From an uncultured Collinsella sp. (GTDB lineage: Bacteria; Actinomycetota; Coriobacteriia; Coriobacteriales; Coriobacteriaceae): a DNA stretch of 19,384 bases. Positions 1-6,776 of this stretch are shown one piece after another. A model generated the notes under the pieces. The model did not search any database. It was not told the DNA's origin and saw only the letters and a program-made list of their open reading frames with translations. The stretch covers positions 1 through 19,384 of the forward strand of contig CABQLK010000037.1 in the NCBI GenBank assembly GCA_902465015.1, given 5' to 3'. Numbering within the stretch: position 1 is the first letter of the stretch; every line of letters begins with the position of its first letter. Position numbers and translations under genes: made by a program.

Positions 1-338
1 TGGACCGAGGCTTCTTCAATCGTGCTGTCCTCAGAAACAGTGAAAAGGTTCTTCCTTATGGCTGCGAAATTATCAAGTTGTTGCATATCCTCTATGAGAG
101 ATTCGCAGTGCGGACACCACGATGCCCAGAACAACAAGATGTATTCCTCATTAGGTTTTAGCTTGTCAAAATAATTGACGTTTCGGCCGAGGCTGAAATC
201 TTGGCCCTTTTTAATGGACAAAGAAGAGGGATAAGCATCGTGTTGCGGTTTGATATTGACGGCGATTAAGGCGGCGAAACACGCCAGAGCCGCCAAAGTC
301 AGTAAGGCGATAACGCATTTTCTCGGTTTCCAGCTCAT
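1..338 (-). CDS. Thioredoxin-like (TlpA/DsbE-type) membrane-anchored protein, partial at window edge
   Basis: The frame opens with ATG at 338 and stays open to base 1, so the C-terminus is missing (112 codons seen). Residues 1-30 are a basic start (MSWKPRK) followed by a hydrophobic stretch (CVIALLTLAALACFAALIAV), a signal anchor that would place the rest outside the membrane. At about residues 64-74 there is FWASWCPHCES, a thioredoxin-fold active site with a CPHC redox pair. TlpA-type proteins reduce or isomerise disulfides of exported proteins, cytochromes or peptides; the substrate here is unknown. An AGAGAGGGA Shine-Dalgarno sequence precedes the ATG by a few bases. Codons such as TTA, CTA and ATA are commoner than in the large operon, and the DNA is AT-richer, so it may be acquired. 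Thiol oxidoreductases often accompany bacteriocin loci, which is relevant to the cysteine-rich frame just upstream on the opposite strand. Confidence 0.8.
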   Translation of the reverse strand, partial: MSWKPRKCVIALLTLAALACFAALIAVNIKPQHDAYPSSLSIKKGQDFSLGRNVNYFDKLKPNEEYILLFWASWCPHCESLIEDMQQLDNFAAIRKNLFTVSEDSTIEEASV

Positions 339-452
339 GACAGATCCCTCTCTAGCAGCCACACGGGCTTCCGCTGTGTCTATTACAACTGCGCTTGGGA
401 CTACGGCGATGCGACTACCACTGCCTGCGCGTTTGCCGCTTGGTGCTTTTAA
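306..452 (+). pseudogene. Cysteine/threonine-rich open frame lacking a start; possible remnant of a RiPP (lanthipeptide-like) precursor
   Basis: A plus-strand frame is open from the stop at 303-305 to TAA at 450-452, but has no ATG, GTG, TTG or CTG. Its last 29 codons (from 363) are strikingly coding-like: nearly all end in C or T, and they encode four cysteines with several Thr, Trp, Tyr and Phe, ending TTTACAFAAWCF. Such a tail resembles core peptides of two-component class II lanthipeptides. The leader half is absent: the frame upstream of 339 is antisense to the thioredoxin-like gene. A plus-strand terminator follows 38 bases after the stop, which supports a real rightward transcript once ending here. 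No lanthionine synthetase or exporter is in the window. It could be a truncated gene or chance; the identity is a guess. Confidence 0.25.
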
Positions 453-489
453 TTCAGCTGGCTGATTCTAGATCCATCTGTATCTAGCA

Positions 490-524
490 AATAGCCCCTG
501 CATTTCCGCAGGGGCTATTCTTTT
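490..524 (+). terminator. Rho-independent terminator, plus strand
   Basis: A perfect 12-bp stem (490-501 with 508-519) closes a 6-base loop and is followed on the plus strand by CTTTT. Read on the minus strand, the stem is followed only by a mixed sequence, so it acts mainly for rightward transcripts. The only candidate plus-strand unit before it is the cysteine-rich frame ending at 452. Confidence 0.75.
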
Positions 525-940
525 GGCAGCCGCACGAACGGTTTGAGGCTCGTGGTTCAGGTTATTGGGTTGAGGAAAAATGGGGTCATACAGCGGCTCT
601 CAGAGGGCTTGCCGCACTCCCCCGCCATTGCCTCTGCGGCGTCCTCGTATAGAGCCCATCCTCCTTGGCGTTTCGTTGCAACACCCCACTCGTCCACCGA
701 TCAAGTGAACTGCTGGAATAAAGACAGCGACACGCCTGTTCGTTACAGTTGCTTTATCTATATAAATCGCCGCGATAAATACAGCCCGTACTCGGCTATA
801 TACCAGCTACGCGTATGTAGATTCATATCGCGTTAACAAATCGGCTCAAGCGTGTGCAAAACGCGCAAATAACCGCAAAAAGCGATTATCGCGTAGGTAG
901 ATTATTGGCACCCTGTTGCTTAATCAAAATTAAGCAATTG
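525..940. other. Intergenic stretch without a convincing gene
   Basis: No frame here has both a good ribosome binding site and coding character. Best candidates: a minus-strand open frame at 557-697 (GTG start, 46 codons, no Shine-Dalgarno) with a plausible protein composition, possibly a gene fragment; and a plus-strand TTG frame at 543-836 judged spurious. From about 740 the DNA is AT-rich and contains a direct repeat CGCGTA(T/G)GTAGATT at 810-823 and 890-903, and nested inverted repeats at 918-945, reported separately. Confidence 0.5.
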
Positions 941-945
941 CTTAA
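918..945. repeat. Nested GCTTAA inverted repeats (operator-like palindrome)
   Basis: GCTTAAT (918-924), a CAAA spacer and ATTAAGC (929-935) form one inverted repeat. TTAAGCAATTGCTTAA (930-945) is a perfect 16-bp palindrome sharing the middle arm. The arrangement gives three alternating GCTTAA-type half-sites just beyond the tRNA-Pro terminator. It could be a regulator site or simply AT-rich sequence; no gene start lies close by. Confidence 0.4.
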
Positions 946-978
946 AACAAAAAAGGTCAGGCACTAGGTGCCTGACCT
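941..978 (-). terminator. Rho-independent terminator of tRNA-Pro
   Basis: On the minus strand an 11-bp perfect stem (968-978 with 954-964) closes a 3-base loop and runs into TTTTTTGTTTT. It lies 9 bases beyond the CCA end of the tRNA-Pro gene and therefore ends that transcript. Confidence 0.9.
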
Positions 979-987
979 GCAAACTTC

Positions 988-1064
<77 letters not shown>

Positions 1065-1106
1065 AAGCTTTTGTTTGTTGCTCTGCTCTCGCTCGCAACA
1101 GGAAGT

Positions 1107-1136
1107 ATATTAACCCGAAACTTTAGACTTGTGCAA
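1107..1136 (-). promoter_or_regulatory. Sigma-70-type promoter for tRNA-Pro
   Basis: On the minus strand TTGCAC (1136-1131) and TAATAT (1112-1107) are separated by 18 bases, in the 80-base gap between the coaBC stop and the tRNA. The start would fall near 1100, giving a leader of about 36 bases that is removed by RNase P. Confidence 0.65.
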
Positions 1137-1144
1137 GAACTTTT

Positions 1145-2362
1145 TTATAAATTTTGAAGCAAGTCCAAAATTGTATCTGCGAGCTGGGGTTTTGCTAGCA
1201 CGGGAAGTTCTTGCGTGCCCGTTTTGCTCACAATCCAGACCTTGTTCGTGTCGGTTCCGAAGCCCGAATCGGCGCGCGAGACATCGTTAGCGATAATGGC
1301 ATCGCAACCCTTGCGGGCCAATTTGCGCTCGGCGTACTCGACAACGTTATCGGTCTCGGCTGCAAACCCGATCACGCATCGCTCGCCCTTCTGACGCGAG
1401 AGCTCGGCCAAAATATCGACCGTCTCGACAAGATCGATGCGATCCAGGCGTTCATTGGCTTTTTTGAGCTTATGGTCGGCAGGGGCCGCGGGGGTGTAGT
1501 CGGCGACAGCGGCCGCACAAATGGCCGCATCGGCCGTCTGGAAGGCGCTCAGCGTCGCCTGCAGCATCTCTGCGGCGGTCTGCACGCGCACGCACTCCAC
1601 GCCGCGGGGAACATCGAGCGATGTCGGTCCCAACACGAGCGTGACCGCAGCACCGCGGCGAGCAGCCTCCCCCGCCAGGGCGATGCCCATCTTGCCCGAC
1701 GACCGGTTACCGATGAAGCGCACGGGGTCGATCGGCTCGTGCGTGGGGCCGGCGGTAATCACGATGCGCTTACCTGCCAGGTCCTGAGGCGCGGGATTGA
1801 GCACCCTGCAGACAGCCTCGACGATGTCCTCGGGCTCGCTCATGCGGCCCGTGTCCACGTCGCCGCAGGCAAGGTAGCCGCTGCCGGGTCCCACCACATG
1901 CACGCCGCGGTCGCGCAGCGTGGCCATATTGGCCCGCGTCGCCGGCGCCTTCCACATGCCGTTGTTCATAGCGGGTGCGATCACGATGGGTCGCGGCGTC
2001 GCAAGCAGCGTGGTGGAGATGAGGTCGTCGGCGATGCCGTTGGCCATCTTGGCGATGATATTGGCCGTCGCGGGCGCCACGACCACCAGATCGGGCTCCT
2101 GCGCCAGCGAAATGTGGTGGATGGGGTCGGAGGGGTCGTCGAATAGCCCAACCGCGACCGGCTCATTGGTGAGCGTACGGAAGGTGAGCGGGCCCACGAA
2201 CTCCGTGGCATGCTCGCTCATAACGACCTTGACGCGCGCGCCGCGCTTTTGCAACAGGCGCACGATATTGCACGACTTATAGGCGGCGATCCCGCCGGTA
2301 ATGCCCAGCAGGATCGTTTTTCCCTCAAGTTGCATTGAATTGTTGGATGCCGCTGTCATCAT
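1145..2362 (-). CDS. coaBC: Bifunctional phosphopantothenoylcysteine decarboxylase / phosphopantothenate-cysteine ligase
   Basis: CoaBC makes 4'-phosphopantetheine from 4'-phosphopantothenate in the cytosol: the CoaB half joins cysteine using CTP and the FMN-dependent CoaC half decarboxylates the product. The 405-residue protein has the usual two-domain length. CoaC signs are GITGGIAAYKS at 20-30, the catalytic His in IHHIS (83), PAMNNGMW (130-137) and the active cysteine in GSGYLACGDVDTGRM (C166). CoaB begins near 200 with AGPTHEPIDPVRFIGNRSSG, followed by AAVADYTP, a KLKK motif and GFAAET. The start is an ATGATG immediately after the TAA of the zinc-ribbon gene, with AAGGAAG inside that gene as ribosome binding site, so the two are probably coupled. 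It is the last gene of the long operon. No hairpin terminator is obvious before the tRNA-Pro promoter. Confidence 0.97.
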   Translation of the reverse strand: MMTAASNNSMQLEGKTILLGITGGIAAYKSCNIVRLLQKRGARVKVVMSEHATEFVGPLTFRTLTNEPVAVGLFDDPSDPIHHISLAQEPDLVVVAPATANIIAKMANGIADDLISTTLLATPRPIVIAPAMNNGMWKAPATRANMATLRDRGVHVVGPGSGYLACGDVDTGRMSEPEDIVEAVCRVLNPAPQDLAGKRIVITAGPTHEPIDPVRFIGNRSSGKMGIALAGEAARRGAAVTLVLGPTSLDVPRGVECVRVQTAAEMLQATLSAFQTADAAICAAAVADYTPAAPADHKLKKANERLDRIDLVETVDILAELSRQKGERCVIGFAAETDNVVEYAERKLARKGCDAIIANDVSRADSGFGTDTNKVWIVSKTGTQELPVLAKPQLADTILDLLQNL

Positions 2363-3082
2363 TTAGGCTTCCTTGCTGGGAAGCACCAGCAGGCGGTGGC
2401 AGTACGGGCAATGCGTAATCTCACTACCGTCGTGGTTGAGGTCGCTCATGGACGACGCCTGCAGCGCGGTGTGGCAGACTGTGGGGATGTTGCCTTGGAT
2501 GGTCTCGACGGCCAGGCCGCGGAACTGCTTGAGCAGGCGCTCGTAGTCGGTGAGCACGTCGGTCGGCAGCGTAGCGGCAAGCGCGGTGCGCTCCTTAGTG
2601 GCGGCGTCAATCTGAGCCTGCAGGTCGGCAGCCTTGGCGCGGGCGGCCTTGGTATCGGCCTTCACGCCCTCCTCAAACTTGGCGATGATTGCCTGTGCGC
2701 GGGCCTCGCGGTCGAGCGCCTCCTTATGGGCGACAACGACATCCTTGCGGGTGTGCTCAATCTTGTCCAGACGCTTGGCCAGGGTGGCGAGTTCATTCTC
2801 CAGGTCCTGAACCTCGCGGTAGTCGGAGCCGTCGACGTGGCGCTTCTTGGCAGCCTCGATGGCGTTGTTGGTCTGAATCTCGGTGGTGTTGAGATCGTCG
2901 AGCTCAATGTCCAGATCCTTGCGCTGGGCGTAGAGCTTGGTCATCTCGGACTTGAGCTTCACATAGGTCTTGCGCTTGGAAGCGAGCTCCTTAAGCTCCG
3001 GCATATTGGCAAGTTCGCTCTTGTTGCGGGCGAGCTCCAAATCGATCTGTTGCAGCTTGAGTAGCGTAGCGCCGGCGCTCAT
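2363..3082 (-). CDS. Coiled-coil C4-type zinc-ribbon family protein (zf-RING_7 type) with degenerate zinc site
   Basis: I chose the ATG at 3082 (MSAGATLLKLQQID), which overlaps the Nif3-like stop as ATGA and has AAAGGAGAG five bases upstream. A start at 3118 is possible but lies deep in the previous gene. The protein is then 239 residues. Residues from about 5 to 185 are charged heptad-like helices (LELARNKSEL, DYREVQDLENEL) typical of the family's long antiparallel coiled coil. The C-terminus has one clear knuckle, HCPYCHRLLVLP, but the expected first CxxC knuckle is only VCHTAL, so zinc binding may use His or be weakened. The family is widespread next to Nif3-like genes in actinobacteria. 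Its function is not firmly known; it is thought to touch nucleic acids or act as a scaffold. Confidence 0.85.
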   Translation of the reverse strand: MSAGATLLKLQQIDLELARNKSELANMPELKELASKRKTYVKLKSEMTKLYAQRKDLDIELDDLNTTEIQTNNAIEAAKKRHVDGSDYREVQDLENELATLAKRLDKIEHTRKDVVVAHKEALDREARAQAIIAKFEEGVKADTKAARAKAADLQAQIDAATKERTALAATLPTDVLTDYERLLKQFRGLAVETIQGNIPTVCHTALQASSMSDLNHDGSEITHCPYCHRLLVLPSKEA

Positions 3083-3888
3083 AAGTTCTCTCCTTTTGTC
3101 ACAGTCCACCATTGGCAAGGGTTCAGTATTTTAATCGCATGACGGGGGTCGACCCCGGCGTCAACTGCAGAGTTCATCAATATATCAACGAACGGCTCCT
3201 CGGAGCGGTCGTGGCCGAGCAAGATCACCGGCAGCCCGCGCAAGGTAAGGTCTTGCGCCACGTGGTAGCCTGCCTCGCCCGTCACGACAACATCTGCGCC
3301 TGCGGCGATGGCGAGCTCTCCAAAGTCGCCCAGGGAGCCGCCCAAAATGGCGACGGTTCGGCACGGGTGCTCGGCTTCACCCCATACGCGCGGGTCGCTG
3401 CCGAAGGCCGTGGCAGCACGGGTGGCAAGATCGCGCAGCGTGCACGGGTCGTTGAGCGTTGCAAGTGCGCCCAGGCCGGTGGCCTCGGGGTCGTCCACGT
3501 GCTCCAGTGAGCTCACGGGTACGGCACCCAGCAGCTTGCTCAGGCAGACACGGGCTTCGTGCGAGCGGTCCAGGTTGGTGTGGAGCGATATGATGCTCAC
3601 GCCGCAACGCGCTGCCTCGTAGAGCGCCGCGCTGCATTGGGGGCGTGCGGAATCCGCCGGACAAAAGGCCTCGGGCGCCTTGATATAGATGGGATGATGC
3701 GTCAGCAGCACGTTGGCACCGGCTTCTTGTGCGCGTCGAACATTAGCCTCGGTCGCATCGAGTGCGCAGGCAACGCCGGTGATCTCCGCGGCCGGATCGC
3801 CAACGGAGAGTCCTACGTGATCCCAGCCCTCGGCGTCCGCCTTGGGGTAGCGCGTCAGCAGCGCACGTTCAAACTCGGAGACTATCAT
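3079..3888 (-). CDS. Nif3-like dinuclear metal centre protein (YbgI / GTP cyclohydrolase I type 2 family)
   Basis: At 269 residues this is the short family form, without the PII-like insert of the roughly 370-residue versions. Metal-ligand motifs are visible: WDHVGLSVGDP (22-32), LLTHHPI (H64, H65), SLHTNLD (D107), and near the C-terminus LLGHDRSEEPF, the usual site of the last His and Glu ligands. Members form toroidal hexamers with two metal ions per subunit. The physiological reaction is not settled, so the GTP cyclohydrolase label should not be taken literally. The ATG overlaps the TGA of the upstream cysteine desulfurase (ATGA, 3885-3888), and its own stop overlaps the next start in the same way, giving a tightly coupled three-gene block. 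Confidence 0.92.
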   Translation of the reverse strand: MIVSEFERALLTRYPKADAEGWDHVGLSVGDPAAEITGVACALDATEANVRRAQEAGANVLLTHHPIYIKAPEAFCPADSARPQCSAALYEAARCGVSIISLHTNLDRSHEARVCLSKLLGAVPVSSLEHVDDPEATGLGALATLNDPCTLRDLATRAATAFGSDPRVWGEAEHPCRTVAILGGSLGDFGELAIAAGADVVVTGEAGYHVAQDLTLRGLPVILLGHDRSEEPFVDILMNSAVDAGVDPRHAIKILNPCQWWTVTKGENL

Positions 3889-5063
3889 GCGGCTCCTACG
3901 ATCGACAGCAGCGCTTGAGCAAAATCGTCCAGATCGGCCGGGTCCACACGGTCATCGAAGGAGATACGCAGTGCACCCAGGGCCTGTTCGCGGCCAATAC
4001 CCATGGCGCTGAGAACATGGCTCGGGTCCATGCTGCCGCTCGAGCAGGCGGAACCGGCCGATACCTCAAAGCCGGCGGCATCGAGCTTGACGATGAGCTC
4101 CTCGGAGTCCATGCCGTCGACGTAGATGGAGACCATGCCCGGCAGGCGATCGGCCTGTGCGTAGTCGCCCATGGTGGCATGAATACGCGGATGGGCCGTA
4201 AGCGTGGCGTAGAGCTTGTCGGAAAGGGCTTGCAGCGCCGCACGCTCCTGGGCCACATGGGGCGCCAGCGTACGGGCGGCAGCGGCAAAAGCCAGCTGTG
4301 TACGCAGGTCCTGCGTGCCGGCACGACGACCGGCCTCCTGTCCGCCGCCAAAGATGCGCGGGCGCAGCGGCGTGCGGCTCTTAAGGTAGAGTGCGCCGGA
4401 TGCCACAGGACCGCCAATTTTATGGGCGGCGACGGACATAGCATCGACGCCCAGCTCGGCGGCATCGAGCGGAATGTGCAGATACCCCTGGATGGCATCG
4501 GTGTGGAACAGTGCGCCCACGGTATGCGCGGCCGCGGCAAGCTCGCGGATGGGCTGCACCACGCCGGTCTCGTTGTTGGCAACCATGATGCTCACGAGCG
4601 CCACGTCGTCGCCTAGTAGCTCGACAAGCGCGGCAGGCTCAATGTAGCCCGCGCGGCAGGGCTGCACCAGGTCGACGGAAAAGCCGGCGGCGCGCAGCAG
4701 CGGCAGGTTGTCCAAAATCGAATCGTGCTCGATGGCAGATACGATCACGCGGTTACGCTTTCGGTCGCGCTGGCGGGCGCCCTCGGCAAGACCGAGGAGC
4801 GCCAGCTGGTTGGCCTCGGTGCCGCCGTTGGTCAGGACGATCTCGGACGGGCGAACGCGTGCGCCAAAGCTACGGGCGATTTCGCGACGGGCGACTTCCA
4901 GGCGTGCGGCGGCCTTGCGGCCAAGCGAGTGCAGCGAGTTGGGGTTGACGCCGGCAAGCTCGCTCTCGTCGTACTCACGCTGCGCAAGGCGCGCCTCGGC
5001 GCGCATGGGCGTCGAGGCGGCATAGTCAAGATTCACGGGTATTCGGTTTTGACCTGCGGTCAT
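3885..5063 (-). CDS. Cysteine desulfurase (NifS/IscS family)
   Basis: A PLP enzyme that takes sulfur from L-cysteine, leaving alanine, and carries it as a persulfide for Fe-S clusters or thiolated tRNA. The 392 residues show the fold-type I order: LDYAASTP (12-19), TNGGTEANQLAL (78-89), the PLP-stacking His in SAIEHDSI (H113), NNETG (163-167), FHTDAIQ (D189), the Schiff-base lysine in AAHKIGGP (K215), and the persulfide cysteine in SAGSACSSGSMDPSHV (C340). The usual GTEN motif reads GTQD (249-252), a mild variation. No iscU, sufU, thiI or mnmA is adjacent, so the acceptor cannot be told. The start at 5063 follows rpe by six bases, with CAGGAGG in the end of rpe as ribosome binding site. Confidence 0.95.
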   Translation of the reverse strand: MTAGQNRIPVNLDYAASTPMRAEARLAQREYDESELAGVNPNSLHSLGRKAAARLEVARREIARSFGARVRPSEIVLTNGGTEANQLALLGLAEGARQRDRKRNRVIVSAIEHDSILDNLPLLRAAGFSVDLVQPCRAGYIEPAALVELLGDDVALVSIMVANNETGVVQPIRELAAAAHTVGALFHTDAIQGYLHIPLDAAELGVDAMSVAAHKIGGPVASGALYLKSRTPLRPRIFGGGQEAGRRAGTQDLRTQLAFAAAARTLAPHVAQERAALQALSDKLYATLTAHPRIHATMGDYAQADRLPGMVSIYVDGMDSEELIVKLDAAGFEVSAGSACSSGSMDPSHVLSAMGIGREQALGALRISFDDRVDPADLDDFAQALLSIVGAA

Positions 5064-5069
5064 AAGGGT

Positions 5070-5741
5070 TTATGCCTCCTGTGCGGCCTCGTTGCCCAGC
5101 TTTTGCAGCAGCACAACCTCGGCGGCGGGATCTTCGGACTTAAATACGGCGGAGCCGGCCACGAGCACGTTGGCGCCGGCCTTGACGACATCGGCAATAT
5201 TCTTGGAAGAAATACCGCCGTCGACCTCGATCAGGGGCGACACGCCGTGACGCTCGCACATGGCCTTGAGCTCGTGCAGTTTGGCAATGGTACCGGGAAT
5301 AAAGCTCTGGCCGCCAAAGCCGGGGTTCACGCTCATGAGCAGCACCATGTCGACAACGTCGATGATGCTCTCGAGCACGCACACGGGGGTGGCGGGGTTG
5401 AGCACCACGCCAGCCTTGACGCCGCGCTGCTGCAGATGGGTAAGCGTGCGGTGCAAGTGCGTGGAGGCCTCGTAGTGGACGGTGATCATATCGGCACCGG
5501 CGTCGGCGTACCAATCGACCGTCTCGTCGGGGTTCGACACCATCAGGTGCGCGTCGACCGGTACATCGGTGGAGCGCTTGACGGCCTTGAGGATGTCGAC
5601 GCCAAAGGTGAGGTTGCCGGTAAAGTGACCGTCCATAACGTCGAAGTGCACGTAGTCGGCAGCGGCGATCTTGTCGAGTTCGCCCTTGAGGTTGGCCATG
5701 TCGGCCGAAAGGACGGACGGAGCGATTTTGATGGAACCCAT
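5070..5741 (-). CDS. rpe: Ribulose-phosphate 3-epimerase
   Basis: Interconverts ribulose 5-phosphate and xylulose 5-phosphate in the non-oxidative pentose phosphate pathway. The 223-residue protein is a complete TIM barrel with family motifs: APSVLSAD (7-14), the metal-binding HFDVMDG (32-38), DAHLMV (63-68), MSVNPGFGGQSF in the phosphate-gripping loop, and LIEVDGGIS carrying the second catalytic Asp. The segment after HFDVMDG reads HFTGNLTFG where VPNITFG is more usual, a conservative variant. ATG at 5741 is preceded by AGAAAGG and lies 18 bases after the gpsA stop. Its position between gpsA and a cysteine desulfurase appears to be operon convenience rather than a pathway link. Confidence 0.97.
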   Translation of the reverse strand: MGSIKIAPSVLSADMANLKGELDKIAAADYVHFDVMDGHFTGNLTFGVDILKAVKRSTDVPVDAHLMVSNPDETVDWYADAGADMITVHYEASTHLHRTLTHLQQRGVKAGVVLNPATPVCVLESIIDVVDMVLLMSVNPGFGGQSFIPGTIAKLHELKAMCERHGVSPLIEVDGGISSKNIADVVKAGANVLVAGSAVFKSEDPAAEVVLLQKLGNEAAQEA

Positions 5742-5759
5742 GGTAGTAGCCTTTCTGCG

Positions 5760-6767
5760 CTAGTCGGTGAGTCCGTAGAACTCTTGAGAGGGGACGCGGT
5801 CGGTAAGAATCTCGAGTGCCCTATCCAAAGTAACACCGTTGTAGAGCGTTTGCTCCACGGCAAAGGTGAGCGGAATGTCTACGCCCAGTGAACGGGCAAG
5901 TTCGCTGACGCTGCGGGCCGCGACGGCGCCCTCGACAACCATATGCGTGCGCGTTTGGTACTCGTCGAGCGAAACGCCGTGGGCAAACTCGTAGCCAAAG
6001 GTGCGGTTGCGCGAATGCTCCGAGGTACAGGTGGCAATGAGGTCTCCCATGCCGGCAAGTCCCATGCAGGTCATAGCTTGACCGCCGCGGGCGTGCACCA
6101 GACGGCTGATCTCGGCTAGGCCGCGCGTCATGATGAGGGCGAGCGTGTTGTCGCCCGCGCCGGTGCCGGCGGAGATGCCGCACACGATGGCGATGACATT
6201 TTTCATGGCGCCGCAGACCTCGACACCGGTCATGTCTTGCGACAGATAGATGCGGAAGGCCGTGGACAGGAGCAGGTCCTTAAAGGCCTCCCCTATCTGC
6301 GGATCTTCGCTGGCGATGACGGCGGCAGAAAGTCCGCCGCGGCAAATTTCCTCGGCATGGTTGGGGCCCGAGAGGGCCGCCACGCGCGCCTCGTTGCCGA
6401 TCTCGCTGGCGATGACCTCGCTCATGAGCAGGCCGGACTCGGGCTCAATGCCCTTGGTGAGGCAGAGCACCGGGGTATCGGCGGCGATAAAGGGCGCGGC
6501 CTGGTGGCACACGCTGCGAAGGTGCGTCGAAGGAACGGCAAAGATGATGGCCTCGGCGCCGTCGAGCGCCTGCACGAGCTCGGTCGTGGCGACGACGTTG
6601 CCGGGCAGCTCGTAGCCCACAAGGTAGCGGGGGTTGCGGTGCTCGCCATTGATGCCGGCGGCCGTCTGCTCGCTATGGGCCCACATGGTCACGCGCTCTG
6701 CTCGCGCGGCGGCAAGGCCGGCGACGGCGGTTCCCCAGGAGCCAGAGCCAATCAGCGCAACATTCAT
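5760..6767 (-). CDS. gpsA: NAD(P)-dependent glycerol-3-phosphate dehydrogenase
   Basis: Reduces dihydroxyacetone phosphate to sn-glycerol 3-phosphate, the backbone of phospholipids, in the cytosol. The 335-residue length is typical. The N-terminal Rossmann motif is GSGSWGTA (7-14). SGPNHAEE lies at 133-140, the catalytic lysine in GAMKNVIAI (K189, with K105 in LTKG), and the C-terminal substrate-binding signature is GLAGMGDLIATCTSEHSRN. The gene follows plsY, which uses its product, so the two steps sit together. The plsY stop and gpsA start order is the reverse of gene numbering: gpsA begins nine bases after plsY ends. The order DUF512-der-plsY-gpsA is also common in Firmicutes. Confidence 0.97.
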   Translation of the reverse strand: MNVALIGSGSWGTAVAGLAAARAERVTMWAHSEQTAAGINGEHRNPRYLVGYELPGNVVATTELVQALDGAEAIIFAVPSTHLRSVCHQAAPFIAADTPVLCLTKGIEPESGLLMSEVIASEIGNEARVAALSGPNHAEEICRGGLSAAVIASEDPQIGEAFKDLLLSTAFRIYLSQDMTGVEVCGAMKNVIAIVCGISAGTGAGDNTLALIMTRGLAEISRLVHARGGQAMTCMGLAGMGDLIATCTSEHSRNRTFGYEFAHGVSLDEYQTRTHMVVEGAVAARSVSELARSLGVDIPLTFAVEQTLYNGVTLDRALEILTDRVPSQEFYGLTD

Positions 6768-6776
6768 GACTCTCTC

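Noticed and set aside
250..465. 71-codon plus-strand frame
   Set aside because: Its first half is antisense to the signal anchor of the thioredoxin-like gene; the neighbouring frame ending at 452 is more coding-like.
543..836. 97-codon plus-strand frame with TTG start
   Set aside because: No ribosome binding site, irregular codon use and no recognisable domain; it starts just after a terminator with no promoter seen.
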